Counted from the first letter of the stretch, positions 1 through 10,920 are shown. The stretch is DNA of 64,000 nucleotides from Heterohyrax brucei (GCA_028571685.1 CM053144.1:97928171-97992170); one strand, 5' to 3'. Translations and numbers: made by a program. The notes: generated from the sequence alone by a model not told the origin.

Positions 1-140
1 ATAGAATTTTACCTGGAGCTTTATAAAGAGACTACATTATGAACTAGGCAACAGCATTCTCACAACTCACCAAATTTCTCAGGCATCTTTCTTACAACAC
101 TGTCAGTAAAAGCTGGTATTATCATTATTCCTATTGTGTT

Positions 141-329
141 CCAGTAAGTAGATTCCAACTCACAGTAACCCTATAGGACAGAATAGAACTGTTCCATAAG
201 GTTTCTTACGGTGACATCTTTCCAGGAGTAAATTGTCAGGTCTCTTCTCCTGCAGAGCAGCTGGTGGAGCCCAACCACTGGCCTTTCAGTTAGTGGGCCG
301 GTGCTCAGCTGGTGCAGCGCCAGAACCCC
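141..329 (-). mobile_element. AfroSINE, antisense, long subtype
   Basis: The stretch reads as the reverse complement of the afrotherian tRNA-derived SINE. It opens with the 'gattccaactcacag' and 'ccctataggacagaat' blocks and closes near the inverted tRNA-like head. The middle carries the extra block typified by 'tttccaggag' and 'cctgcagagcagctggtgg', which marks the longer subtype. It is diverged and no clear target duplication was seen. Confidence 0.8.
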
Positions 330-394
330 TGATGTTATCATGTGTTATCATACCTGTGCATGGCTGGGTAGCAGTGATTCTCTCTGTGCTTGTA

Positions 395-811
395 TGGGGG
401 GGATGGGAGGGTGTGGGGTGGGGGATGGGAGGGTGTGGGGGGGATGGGAGGGTGTGGGGGAATGGGAGGGTGGGGGTGGGGGATGGGAGGGTGTGGGGGA
501 GGGATGGGAGGGTGTGGGGGGGATGGGAGGGATGGGAGAGTGTGGGGGGATGGGAGGGATGGGAGGGTGTGGGGGGATTGAGAGGCTGTGGGGGGGAATG
601 GGAGGGTGTGGGGGGATGGGAGGCTGTGGGGGGGATGGGAGGGTGTGGGGGGGATGGGAGGGTGCGGGCGGGAGATGGGAGGGTGCGGGGGGGATGGGAG
701 GGTGCGGGGGGGATGGGAGGGTGCGGGGGGAGTTGGAAGGGTGCGGGGTGGGGAATGGGAGGGTGTGGGGGGGATGGGAGGGTGTGGGTGGGAGACGGGA
801 GTGTGTGGTTG
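395..811. repeat. G-rich minisatellite, about 20 units of 18-29 bp
   Basis: About twenty head-to-tail units resemble ggatgggagggtgtggggg. Units 7 and 8 are longer because a 'gatggga' block is doubled. Units at roughly 660-740 carry gtgcgg instead of gtgtgg, so the CpG-bearing variants are clustered, as expected from local unit duplication. Every unit has several runs of three or more G, so the + strand could form G-quadruplexes. Frames of 180-196 residues stay open on both strands only because the unit lacks stops; the translations are Gly/Trp/Val or Pro/His/Ser repeats and not proteins. Confidence 0.95.
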
Positions 812-1273
812 TGGTTGTAATTCAGTGCTATGTGTGTCCAGCTCTTCGGTGATCTTGAAGAAGGCTGAATCCACATTGTCCTGATTGTAGCTGGTGCCCA
901 ACAAATCTTTGTTGAAAGTGATCATTATTAACCAAAGTGAGCAGATATTACAGAATGTTCCCGAATGGCTCCCTTGCCTCTACAGGCTTCATGGGAGTAC
1001 CTTGTTACAGGTCACTTGAAATCTGCTAGTCTAGATAACGCACCTATGGGCATGGAACAAAATGATTTCAGCTTGCCAGATCATGGTCTGAAAGATTGCT
1101 CCTTGGCTTGGTATAGCCCACTTTTAATAACCTCAATACCAAAAGCACAACTCTAATTCTTTCAGTATCTTCTGAAAATGTCTATGGATCTAACTCCAAC
1201 ACTTAGTTCTGCCTGTAACTACCAAGATATAATATCTTTGTGGGGTGAAAACTTAAAAAATATAGCCTTGGAG
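812..1273. other. No recognisable feature
   Basis: Ordinary unique-looking sequence follows the minisatellite. I see no repeat family, coding signal or RNA gene in it. Confidence 0.5.
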
Positions 1274-1478
1274 ACAAATTTGACTCTTGGCAGCCCTCTC
1301 TGTTGTAGAGCAGAACTTCAATCCATAGGGTTTTTGTGGCTATACCCTTACAGAAGCAGATCACTGGGTCTTTCTTCTAAGGTGACTCTTGGTGGATTGG
1401 AACAACCGAATTTTCAGTTAGTAGCCAAGTGCTTAAGTTAGTAACGGAGTGCTTAAATGTTTATGCCACCTGGGGACC
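1274..1478 (-). mobile_element. AfroSINE, antisense, third subtype
   Basis: The antisense SINE carries the internal block 'cagatcactgggtctttctt', shared with the copy near 10.8 kb. The block 'gtgcttaagttagtaacgga' is partly duplicated next to the inverted tRNA-like head at about 1430-1457. The copy is strongly diverged. Confidence 0.7.
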
Positions 1479-1527
1479 CACATGCAAAGAAACTGAGTTT
1501 TCAAATGGTTGAGTGTGTTGATCTGGT

Positions 1528-1622
1528 TCACTGAGCTAACAAGTGGCAGAGGTGGGACTTAAACTCACATGTGTCTGACTCTTATCGTGCCTGCTCTTGA
1601 CTACTGCACTGTGCTGAGAAAG
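1528..1622 (+). mobile_element. MIR SINE fragment
   Basis: The core 'agtggcagaggtgggactt' followed by 'tgtctgactctt' and 'actactgcactgtgct' matches the conserved central to 3' part of the mammal-wide MIR element. It is an ancient relic shared with other placental mammals. Confidence 0.75.
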
Positions 1623-3063
1623 AGCCTGTAAGCCTTCTATGATACACTTTCCCTCACAAGGAAAGGGCATAAAAAGGTCACTGAAGACAGAAGGAACTAT
1701 AACAATATCACAGCCAATAACTCTGGAAATTCAAATATTCTAAACCTGTTCTGATGCTGCAGGGCCTCAAGCCTCATCTCTGCTGTCATGTGAGCTGGCC
1801 TTTCTCAACATCAGCCTCTGTGCAGTGCTTCAGGAGCCGCCTGTCTGATCTACATTTTGAATCCCAGAGACATTGGCTTTCATAATGCAGACACATCCTT
1901 TCATTTATTTTGTGTGTTCGCAGGTGTTATTTAAGTGACAACCAGGGCTTCAGTTTTCTTCTCAAGGGATTACAGGTTTTGAACTGCTTTCATCTTTCTT
2001 TGTCAATGTATTCATTTTTTTTTTTTAGTGATAAAAGATCAAGATGATGCTCCATCCTCTGGCATCCTCTTCTCCCCAGTGGTCCCCTGGCATCTCAGTA
2101 AAATGTTCACCGGAAAATCATACTCCTACAGTGGTTGCTGAATAATTGAAATTCAAGGCAGCAGGGAGAAAAATCAGTTCTGGGGCCTATTTTTGAATGG
2201 ATTCTTTATTACAATTTATACCCTAGATCTTCATTAATCAAGATGGGGATAAATGGAGGAGAGGGACAGGTACCCTGGAATGTCGTGAAATGAAACAATC
2301 ACATCTCATCTCTTCTGAGATGGTCTCCTCACCTTGCACACGATCCTCTTGTTTTCTCTCCTTTAAACGTTCCTTTTAATGTCAAGTCCTCCTGCAAAGC
2401 ATCTTTAGGAAGTACCATTTGAAGGTTAGGCATACAGTTTTCATATTGATGTACTTATCATAATCCTATGTATATATAAAACTCTAAGCAGGCTGACAGC
2501 CCCATCATGCTCTTCTTGACTGTATCCTGCATGAGCTCTCAGCATACTTGTTAATAGGATGCTTTTGCCAATGAAGATGATGTGTCCCTTTTGGTTTGGG
2601 AAATCTGGCTTTAAAAGAAAATATTCTCTTCTGACAAGCATAGTACTAATATTAGCCAAAATGGTAAAGTTTTAATTTTAAAGTCTAATTTTCTGATTCA
2701 TTGACTACACAGGCATAGAATGGAGCCCAAACTCACAATGTTGCAAGGTTTTGAAGAGTATGAGTGGAAAAAGATGTTGCTAATCTCATTCACATCCCTA
2801 AATGATGGCCTTGGGAGAGTAAATAAAACTGATAAAAAACAAAGGAGTTAAAGAAGCCCACAATATACGTGGATAAGGCCAAAAAACCTGTGAAGTACAA
2901 GTGAAGTATCAGTTTCTGCTGCCCCAATTTATTTTTTTCACTACAATTAAACTTCACGAAGAGGATGATAAGTAATGCGTAATAAACATGGTTAATTAAG
3001 CTTAATTAAGAGAACATACTTGTATCATCAGGGGATGAAATAACATTCATACAGAATAATTCA
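1623..3063. other. No recognisable feature
   Basis: I see no repeat boundaries, exons or RNA genes. A T-rich tract lies at about 2016-2026. A weak L2-like stretch may sit at 2330-2430 but is not certain enough to call. Confidence 0.45.
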
Positions 3064-3091
3064 TGTGTGTGTGTGTACACACACACACACA
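3064..3091. repeat. Palindromic (TG)n/(CA)n microsatellite
   Basis: Alternating TG repeats meet alternating AC repeats at position 3076/3077, giving a perfect 26-bp inverted repeat at 3064-3089. Alternating purine-pyrimidine DNA of this kind can adopt Z-DNA, and the symmetry allows a small cruciform. Confidence 0.9.
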
Positions 3092-3155
3092 GTGACATTA
3101 ATACATGAAAGGGCTTTCTGACATTTCTGTTACCTTATAGGCTTAAGTTTGCAAG

Positions 3156-3780
3156 GTTGTTGTTGATGTCAGGTACCTTTGTGTGAGTTCTGACCCATAG
3201 CAACCCTATATGCCATGGAATAAACACTGTCTGGTCCTGCAACATTCTCAGATGTTGTGATGCTTGAATTTATTATTCAAACCGCTGTGTCTATCTATGT
3301 CATTGAGGTTGTTCTCCCTTTTTTGCTGAATTTCTAATTTACTAAACATGATATCCTTATCCAGAGACTGATCCCTCCTGGTAACATGTCCAAAACATGT
3401 GACATGAAGTCTTATCATCCTTGCTTCTAAGAATCTTTGGACCATACATCTTTCAAAACAGATACCTTCATTCTTCTCACAATCTACGGTATGCTCAATA
3501 TTCTTTGCAACACCATAATTCAAAAGCATCAATTCTTTTTTGACCTTCCTTATTCATTGTCCAGTTTTCTCATGCATATGAGGTAATTGAAAATGTCATG
3601 ACTTGAGTAAGGCACATCTTAGTCCTTAAAGTGACATCTTTGCTTTTGAACACTTCAGAGAGGTCTTTTGTAGTCACTTTGCCCAGTGCAGTGCCCAGTG
3701 TCCAGTGCATCTTTTGATTTCTTGACTGCTGCTGCCATGAGTATTAATTGTGAATCCAAGTAACACGAAATCCTTGACTA
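3156..3780 (-). mobile_element. RTE LINE 3' fragment, antisense
   Basis: From the inverted tail (ttgttgttgatg) through 'tctggtcctgcaacattctc' and 'catgtccaaaacatgtgaca', this follows the RTE copies at 33 and 40 kb in reverse. It covers the 3' end of the RTE reading frame and is 5'-truncated. Translation of the minus strand gives the familiar 'TCFGHVTRRDQSL' block near the C terminus of the RTE protein, broken by stops on either side. Confidence 0.85.
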
Positions 3781-3930
3781 TATATATCTATAGAGAGACA
3801 TATATATTTGCTAGGTTAGGAACAAATTAGCAAGGTAAGGGCCAAATTAGTGAGATTTCAAAAGCCACTCATCAATCTGCATTTATATATATGTATATAG
3901 AGAGACAGAGACAGAGAGAGGGAAAGACAC
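3781..3930. repeat. AT- and GA-rich simple sequence
   Basis: Short TATA and GAGA runs at about 3780-3808 and 3886-3925 flank non-repetitive sequence. Nothing else is visible here. Confidence 0.6.
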
Positions 3931-4013
3931 ACAGAGGTTTTAAGAATTATCTGAAAACATTCAAGATGCACTAAGGCAGCTAGGATAACATGAAATACAG
4001 ATACTGAAGTCTT

Positions 4014-4099
4014 GGGTTTCCAAGGAGCATCTGGCAGATTTGACCTTCCAACCTTTGGTTAGCAGCTGAATTCTTAACCACTATGATACCATGGCTCCA
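4014..4099 (-). mobile_element. AfroSINE fragment, antisense head half
   Basis: Only the inverted tRNA-like half is present, from 'tttccaaggagcatctggca' to 'ccatggctcc'. It lies about 50 bp from a sense fragment at 4152, so the two halves face one another. Confidence 0.75.
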
Positions 4100-4151
4100 T
4101 TTGAAGAAAGTGAGTCAGAAGTCTTCAAAATTTATAGAAGAAATTAGGCCA

Positions 4152-4263
4152 GAAATTCAAATCCACCAGTACTCCTTGGAAACCCATAGGGCAATTCTAC
4201 TCTGTCCTATAGGGTAGCTATGAGTCAGAATCAACTCCATTGCACACAACAATAACAATAAAC
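4152..4263 (+). mobile_element. AfroSINE fragment, sense tail half
   Basis: The sense copy starts at 'ttcaaatccaccag', runs through 'tcctatagggtagctatgag' and ends in an 'acacaacaataacaata' tail. It is 5'-truncated and lacks the tRNA-like head. Confidence 0.85.
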
Positions 4264-4451
4264 TCTAAACAGGATAAATGAAATAAAAATATTAAGAATT
4301 AAAAACAAAGGTTAAATCTTCTGAGCCACTCTCCCATAGCCACCCTTTTAGCTTAGGAGTGAAGTCACACTGAGGTTTACCCTTCAGCCGAAGATTATAC
4401 AGGCCCATAAACCAAAATGACACTAAATGAGTACAGTAACCTGGGAGCAAG

Positions 4452-5514
4452 TGCCTAGGTCTGTCACTCACAGAGGCCCCTGTGAACAAAGTTACAAGCC
4501 TATGTTATGACAGGCAGAGGCATCTCACCTGTGACATATTTTTAGCCTACTGTCGCTGATAATATTTTGCTTCTTAATTAAATCTTCCCCCCAAAATACC
4601 CCTCCCTCGCGGCACAAGGATCAAGGCAGATGCCTTCTATGAGGGGCTTTACAACCCCCTCAGCTTAATGAATTCCAATACAGCACGCCCAGCCTGAGAG
4701 CACAGAGGCTGGCCCAACCCCACTGGCTTCTTGCAACTACACATCCCCCTTTCACAGATGATAAGCAGATTGCAGAAATGCTCTGGGAAGCTCCTCAGGG
4801 ACGGCCACCCCCCACCCCCACATAGCCCTTAGAATATAGATATTCCACTCCCTACATCAGGAAGACAGCTAGGCTTCCAAGTTTATTTTGTTTGGCATGG
4901 CAAATAGACAAATACTAAAGAAATACCCGTAGAACAGTTTAAGAGGGACAGTGGACACTTATTGTCCCCACAGGAAGAGATAAGAAAGAGCAAAGAAGGA
5001 ACAAATAGAGACTGTCAGAGTATAACTTTTTAAGATGAGTTTATTCTCTCTTCCTACACCTTTGACCGCGAGGCACGGGTAGAGTTAATAAAAGTTCCAG
5101 GATTAGCCTTGTTCCTTCTGACTGTTGATTATAATCACAATATACTGGTCTCAAACCATTATTTAGAGGGCCCTAATGATTAACATAAAAAAGGACTACA
5201 AAGTATTGGTTCTTTGCTAGCCAACAGAGAGGACCCTGATAATTAACATGGAAAGAGACCACTGTTTGGGGCCATTACTTAGACGACCCTAATGATTAAC
5301 ATGAAGAGAGACCATGAGGTACCCACTTCTTGCTAGCCAATCACCTACGTGGTCAAAGTACAGTTACCTCAGTGACTATAAAAAATAAAGGAAGACAGAC
5401 CTTGACGGGCTGCCATTCTCCAAAACTCTTTCCTGTCTCTGTCTCATTTTTCCCGCCGACACTGTTTCCCTCCCTCTGCGGGTCTGAAAAAGTTGTCGGG
5501 GCTGGCTTCCGGCA
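4452..5514 (+). mobile_element. Solo LTR of a class II-like (6-bp TSD) endogenous retrovirus
   Basis: The 1,063-bp element begins TGCC and ends GGCA, following the TG...CA rule, and no internal retroviral region is attached. It aligns over its length with a second LTR at 20158-25149. Flanking hexamers are AGCAAG and GGCGAG. They differ by two transitions and fit a common AGCGAG, a reasonable decayed 6-bp target duplication. Six-base duplications are typical of betaretrovirus-like (ERVK) integrases; the class assignment is inference. A TATA-like box lies at about 5377. Confidence 0.75.
5373..5390 (+). promoter_or_regulatory. TATA-like box of the solo LTR
   Basis: The motif 'gactataaaaaataaag' sits about 125 bp before the LTR 3' end, where a U3/R boundary would be expected. 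The second LTR has the equivalent 'gactgtataaaaaat' at 21032. The 'aataaa' inside the motif could instead be a polyadenylation signal. Promoter activity is inferred from position only. Confidence 0.35.
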
Positions 5515-5699
5515 GGCGAGGATGAGAAGGCAGGAGGAAACAGGAAAACTGGTAATGGGCAATGCAAGGTTGAGAAGAGGAGAGTGTTGGCATGTCATGT
5601 GGTTGACGGCCAATGTCATAAACAATATGTGTATTAATTGTTTAATGAGAAGTGAATTTGCTCTGTAAACCTTCATCTAAAGTAAAATAAAAAGAAAAA

Positions 5700-6350
5700 A
5701 GAATCTTATAAGCCACTTAGATAACAACAAATCAGACCAAAAACAAGACTAATGGTAACAGAAAAAAAATGAAAACTAGTAGATAACAGAATTACAATTT
5801 AACATCCTGAAACTAAACCACTGCCAACCTAAAATGCCATACACTGTGAAGCTATCTTTCAGAGAACTGAAAGAAATTAAAGAAGAATTAAAGGGACTTT
5901 TTTTTCCAGTAGTAGTAAAATAATCTTAAGCCAAAGAACAGAATTTTACAAGAAATATAGAATATTAGAAAGTGTAAATATGTGGATAATATAAAAGATT
6001 ATTCACTGTTTAAGCAAACAACAGCACACATTGCAAGATTAAAAAATATGTAGAATTAAATACATGGCAACAACAACATAAAAGACTAAAGGCGGTAAAG
6101 GAGAAATGGAGTTTAATTCTGAAAGGTTCAAGCACTGTCAGAAGCAGAAATATACTAACTTATATTGTGTCATTAAATCAAGGCTTAATATCGTAATCTC
6201 TAGAAAACCACTAAGAGAATAACAAAAGAACGGGCAAGTAAAAGGACAAAATAAGAATAAACAGAATTACACATGTATATATTTGAGCACTCCTAGTTTC
6301 AGCTACAGTAGAGTAACCAGTATTAAACTACTTTTACAATTGTACAAAAA
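5700..6350 (+). mobile_element. Ancient L1 fragment, ORF1 end and inter-ORF region
   Basis: The phrase 'ctgccaacctaaaatgccat' followed by 'gtgaagctatctttcag' resembles the C-terminal part of old mammalian L1 ORF1, and A-rich diverged sequence follows. It is heavily decayed with no long frame. The 5' and 3' limits are uncertain. Confidence 0.5.
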
Positions 6351-6550
6351 TAGTTTTCAGGCATTAAATGACAACCAACATTGGGCTTTGAATTTTGAAA
6401 AGTGAAGAGTACATGCTATGAGTACATATTCACCTAAATTTTCTCCCTGGAAATATTTCCAAACGTGGGCCAAAACAATAGAAACCAAGCTAGAAAGTGG
6501 TGATATCACTGAATGAAACAAATCTGACTCAGGACTGTTAAAAGAAAAAA

Positions 6551-6714
6551 TAAAAACCAAACTCATTATTTTTTAGTTGATTCTGACCCACTGCCACTCT
6601 ATAGGACAGAATAGAAATGCACTGTAGAATTTCCAAGCAGTGCCTGATGGGTACATACAGCTGACCTCTTAGTTAGCAACTACAGCATGTAACTACTACA
6701 CCACCAAGATTTCC
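6551..6714 (-). mobile_element. AfroSINE, antisense
   Basis: It runs from the inverted tail 'aaaaaccaaactcatt' through 'ctataggacagaatagaa' to 'ctacaccaccaagatttcc' at the inverted head. It is the short subtype and nearly full length. Confidence 0.85.
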
Positions 6715-6804
6715 TGGAGATGTTGAGATGTGTAGAATTTGGATAAAATAATGAAGAAATTACAAAATTTTCCTTAAAAGACCCCCTAGATTCAATTTTT
6801 CTCT

Positions 6805-6923
6805 CCCAAGTAACCCTACAGAACAGAGTAGAACTGCCCCCACGGAGTTTCCAAGGAGCACCTGGTGGATTTGAACTGTGGTTTGCAGCCACAGAACTTA
6901 ACTGTTATACCACCAGGATTTCC
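6805..6923 (-). mobile_element. AfroSINE, antisense, tail-truncated
   Basis: It reads 'aaccctacagaacagagtag', then 'ttccaaggagcacctggtgg', ending at the inverted head 'ataccaccaggatttcc'. The tail portion is missing. It lies 90 bp from the copy at 6551. Confidence 0.85.
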
Positions 6924-7174
6924 AATTAAATAGAAAACACATATGTACAACATATGTACAACTATGTTCTTATAAGAATTATCTGTAATAGCCCAAACTG
7001 GAAACAACACAAACATTCATCAGTGATATTATATACAAATTATAGTTTACTCATGCAATAAAATACTGTTGTACGGTACGTGTGGTCATAGAATTCATGC
7101 TTGTTCTGCTTGTTTTTGAATTTTATCTACATTGGATCAAGCAGCAGGTGTTCTGCATGCCCAGACTATTTTGC

Positions 7175-7331
7175 TTAGTACAGTGGTTAAGAGCTAGACT
7201 GCTAATCAAATGGTTGGAAGTTCACATATACGAGCCACTTCTTGGAAACTCTATCAGGCAAGTCAACTGTGCCCTATAGGGTTGCCATGAGTCAGAATTA
7301 ACTTTGCAGCAGTGGGCTTGGGTTGTTTTCT
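7175..7331 (+). mobile_element. AfroSINE, sense
   Basis: The head 'cagtggttaagagctagact' is followed by 'ggaaactctatcaggcaagt', 'tatagggttgccatgagtca' and the 'gtgggcttgggtt' tail. It is a near full-length short subtype. Confidence 0.85.
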
Positions 7332-7439
7332 TTTTTCTTTTTCTATTAATTGGACACAATCTTTCTTTGTTTTACATGCAAATAATGTTTTCTCATTACT
7401 GAATAGTAAGTATATCATTCATGTGTTTTTCTTTGCCTA

Positions 7440-8702
7440 TAAGGCTGACAAGTTCACAAACTTGCCACTGTGCACTTACATTGGCAGCACTGTACAAACA
7501 ATTCAGTAAGGTTTCATAACCTTGGTATATCAGAGTCTCACAGCTGTGTTCGTGACAATGTGTGGCAGTGTCTTGCTGAGTGACATTCATTATTGTTGTT
7601 GAATGTTTCTGTGTGCTATTGTGAGAATGTTGAAGCTTGAATTAGAACAACAAAGAAACACTAAATTTCTTGTTGAACTTGGCAAAAGTGGAAACAAAAT
7701 CAGGGACATGTTAGCCCAAGTTTATAGGGATAATACTGTGAAGAAAACGGCAGCATACAAACGGACTTTTTGAGGGGAGAGATATCTTCACTGATGAAAA
7801 GAGGTCAGGACAGTTGTAACAAGCAGAACTGACAAAAACATTGCAAAAATTCATTGAACTGTGTGTCACAATTGTTGACCGACTGTGAGAAGCATAGCAC
7901 ACCAAGTAAACATTGATAGAGAAACAGGAAAATCTTGGCTTGACAAAAGTGTGAACAAGATGGTCCCGAAAGAGTTCACCAATGAACGGAAACAAAGGAG
8001 AGTCGAAGTTTTCCAAGAACTTTTGGAGAGGCAAGATGATGACTTGGGCCATTATTATCGGTGATGAAATATGGGTGTGCCAATACGACCCTGAAACAAC
8101 ACATTGGAAGTCAGCCAGTTCTCCACAACAAAAAAGTTCCTTCTGTCAGTCCAAATCAAGGGTCAAAACAATGTTGCTAATCTTTTTTGATACCAGAGGA
8201 ATTGTTCATTACTGATTGATACCAGCTGGATTTTTAACTGTGTTTGCTATTTGAATGCATTGAAAAGGTTTTGTGAAATAGACAAAAATGACCTGAACTT
8301 TTCGCCAGCTCATAGCTCTTGCATCACAACAACACACCAGCTCACACAGCACTGTCTGTGAGGGAGTTTTCAACCAGTAAGCAAATAACTGTATTGGAAC
8401 ACCCTTCCTATTCATCTGATCTGGACTGGCCCCAATGACTTTTTCCTTCACCCGAATATAAAGGAAATATTGAAAGGAAGACGTTTTGATGACATTCAGG
8501 ACATCAAGTGTAATATGATGAGAGCTCTGATGGCCAACCCGGAAAAAGAGTTCCAAAATTATTTTGAAGGGTGGACTAGACACTGGTGTCAGTGCATAGT
8601 TTCCCAAAAGGAGTATTTCAAAGGTGACCATAGTACTATTCAGCAATGAATTATGTACCATTTTTTTTAGGATGAATTCACAAACTTAACTGGCAGACTT
8701 CA
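7440..8702 (+). mobile_element. Full-length mariner DNA transposon, inactive
   Basis: The 1,263-bp element lies between TA dinucleotides at 7438-7439 and 8703-8704, as expected for Tc1/mariner insertion. The left end reads TAAGGCTGACAAGTTCACA. The right end reads inward from TGAAGTCTGCCAGTT. A short 5' leader precedes the transposase remnant, which occupies 7627-8649. Length and layout match the usual mariner size of about 1.3 kb. Two derivatives made from this family's ends lie at 34.9 and 52.2 kb. Confidence 0.85.
7627..8649 (+). pseudogene. Mariner transposase, broken
   Basis: In mariners this nuclear enzyme binds the terminal inverted repeats and cuts and pastes the element with a D,D34D catalytic triad. 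Here the start ATG at 7627 opens a helix-turn-helix region containing KFLVELGKSGNKIRDML, which hits a stop near residue 48. The catalytic-core piece at 7982-8215 retains the first aspartate in GDEIWVCQYDPET. The second catalytic block, about 8318-8350, reads HHNN where the family has HHDN, so that aspartate is lost. A short insertion at about 8422 shifts the frame before the third one. The last codon is the TGA at 8647. The copy cannot encode an active enzyme. Confidence 0.85.
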
Positions 8703-9718
8703 TATATATAAAATATACCTAAAATAAATATAATGTGCATGTATTATAAAATATATAAAATATGTATAATAAGTGTAGATTTTAAAATGTTTTCATAAAA
8801 ATGTTCTGGGGTTCACATTTAGTAAAACAATGAACAAGATGAGTTCTCTAATCCTGACTGGACAGCTAAGAATTAATTCCTTAGCATTAAGAAATAAATA
8901 AATCAATGACACTGGACCTGGGTTAATTTTTAGGTAAAGCATATACGTTCTCACTGAATGTTAAAGACCTCAGTAAGTTGCTTCTTTCTCAGTAGTGAGA
9001 ATGACATACTGAAGGATGGATTTCCTTTGGTCTGTTTTCTAATGTTCCTTTCAATTTTTCTCTTTTTCACATACGTTACATGTAGTGAATCCAAAATCTT
9101 GCCAATTATACTTTCACAACTTATCTTGTATATGACCTGTCTTACTAGCTTAGCCACAACAATTATAGTTTAAGTCATTAATCAAGAGGTTTGAAGAGTG
9201 TAGGAAAATTACCCAGGGAAGACAGAAGGAGCCATAACAGGAAGACAGTACACTATCCAGGAGAGGAGACGTGGCTCAACATCCTCCCTAAAACTTCAGC
9301 GGCAGGGAGGGCACGCTGTTACTGGACTGAGCAGGCTGGAGCTAAACCTAACTTTGAGTCGAGGAACTCAGCCAGCTTGAGACAGCTATTCCTGGGAAAG
9401 AACACATAGGAATAACTGTCCTGAACTTACTGTTCTTTCTGCCTCAGTTCTTTGCTAGTGTTCCCCATTGACTGAACCCAGTCAGAAGCCTGCCTTCAAA
9501 GGAAACTATTGACGTGGTGCATATAGGTCATACAGTGAATCTGGGGTATGTATCACCTAACAGAAACTTCCATTTCCATTCTTGCTTCCTTTTATTTTCT
9601 ACAGACCAGTCCCACCGACTCTCTAACACCTCAGGCAAGTCATGCCACTGCTCTTCTTAGAAACCTCCAGTGGTTTCCAGCCTCTGCCAGAGAAACATGA
9701 AAAGTTCGTCTCATAGCC
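8703..9718. other. No recognisable gene; AT-rich start
   Basis: The first 70 bp are TA-rich simple sequence just outside the mariner. The rest is anonymous. Small frames on both strands look random. Confidence 0.45.
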
Positions 9719-9940
9719 TGTTGTTAGGTGCTGCAGAGCTGGTTCTGGCTCACAGGAACTATGTGTACAACAGAACAAAATGCTGCCTGGTCCTGCACCG
9801 CCCTCACAATTGTTTCCATGCTTGAGCGCACAATCACAACCACCGTATAAATTCATCTCATTGAAAGTCTTCCTCTCTTTGCTGGCCAAAGTTTCATCAT
9901 CCTTGCTCCTAACGAGCATATTGGCTGTAACTCTTTCCAG
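9719..9940 (-). mobile_element. RTE LINE 3' end, antisense
   Basis: It reads 'ttgttaggtgctgcagagct', then 'ctgcctggtcctgcaccg' and 'gaaagtcttcctctctttgc', which is the RTE tail in reverse. About 220 bp remain, so the copy is strongly 5'-truncated. Confidence 0.8.
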
Positions 9941-9962
9941 ATTTTTTCATTCTTCTGACCCA

Positions 9963-10460
9963 GTAGACTAAAACACCCTAAATGACCTGTCCCACTTACT
10001 GCCTTTTTGACTTTATCTCAAACCGTTCTGCATTCTGGGCAAGATCTTTCAGTCATATGATCTCTTTTCCTTGGACACCCGGAGCTTACCTTTATCCCAT
10101 CATATCTGTGATTTCTGTTCTCTCCCTGGAGTTCTTCCCCAGGCCTGCTATATATGGAGAGAAATCTAGCTCCAGATATATCATCCCTTTACCTTCTTCA
10201 GGTCTCTGCTTAAATGTCACCTGTTTAAAGAGATTTTACTTGACACTTCCATATAAAATCATACCTCAGTGTTACTCTTTGTACTCTAAAACTATTTCCC
10301 CCCCAGGACTTGACGGTTTCTGGCATATATTTTGTATTTATTTGTATGCTTATTACTTTCCCTGCAACTATAAAATGCATACTCTATGAGAGGTGTAGCG
10401 TATTTGTCCTCTTCTCTAATTCCAGACCAGTGACTGGTGCCAAATAGACACTCACAGTAG
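9963..10460 (+). mobile_element. L2 LINE 3' fragment
   Basis: Landmarks are 'atgacctgtcccacttact', 'tctctgcttaaatgtcacct', 'tttgtatttatttgtatgct' and 'ccagtgactggtgcc', in the order of the mammalian L2 3' end. It is an ancient placental relic, not lineage specific. Confidence 0.7.
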
Positions 10461-10737
10461 TGTAAAGAGACCAACAGTTACAATGGACAACCTGAAATTA
10501 GCACAATAAGGCTTATTTCTTGAGCATGTCGCACTAGGTCACTCTGAGGTAATTGCTAAGACATCCTGATTGCTAAGTGGCAAGCAATCTATATACACAC
10601 CCAGACAGGTAGACCATTATAATGGCTTACATCATCAGTCTTGAGACAGTTCCAGTATACAAATCATAATCAAGCTCTGGATACCTTCCACCCTACTTTC
10701 AATGGTTCAATACATCCTCTTATCTCAGAACTGTTGT

Positions 10738-10920
10738 CATTCACTGCCGCCGAGTCTATTCTGACTCATGACAATCCATGTGTACAAAGCAGAACTGAGC
10801 TCTATAGGATTTTCAGGTTGTGATTTTTCAAAAGCCACTTGTCAGGCCTGCCTTCTGAGATGCTTCGGGGTGGGTTCAAACATCCAACAGCTGAGCTACT
10901 AGCTGATTAATGGAAACTCC
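10738..10920 (-). mobile_element. AfroSINE, antisense, third subtype
   Basis: It begins 'cactgccgccgagtctattc' and carries the insert block 'cttgtcaggcctgccttctg' before the inverted head. The same block occurs, more diverged, near 1.37 kb. Confidence 0.8.

Larger units (their letters stand above)
4312..5695 (+). mobile_element. L1 3' UTR (type B), split by an LTR
   Basis: Two pieces, 4312-4451 and 5515-5695, join into one sense L1 3' UTR. They align in reverse with the antisense copies at 36.3 and 57.1 kb: 'cccttcagccgaagat' on the left, and 'ggcatgtcatgtggtt' with 'gtaaaccttcatctaaagt' on the right. The element ends in an A-rich tail at about 5680-5700. The gap between the pieces is exactly the LTR at 4452-5514. 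This L1 therefore predates the LTR. Confidence 0.8.

Noticed and set aside
233-925. Six overlapping frames of up to 196 codons as genes
   Set aside because: They arise from a stop-free minisatellite unit read in all phases; composition is Gly/Trp or Pro/His repeats and there is no gene structure.
5330-5676. Frames of 107-112 codons on both strands as a gene pair
   Set aside because: They straddle the LTR 3' end and the L1 3' UTR, and each is the shadow of the other.
7711-8661. Minus-strand frames of 113 and 150 codons
   Set aside because: They are antisense to the mariner transposase remnant.
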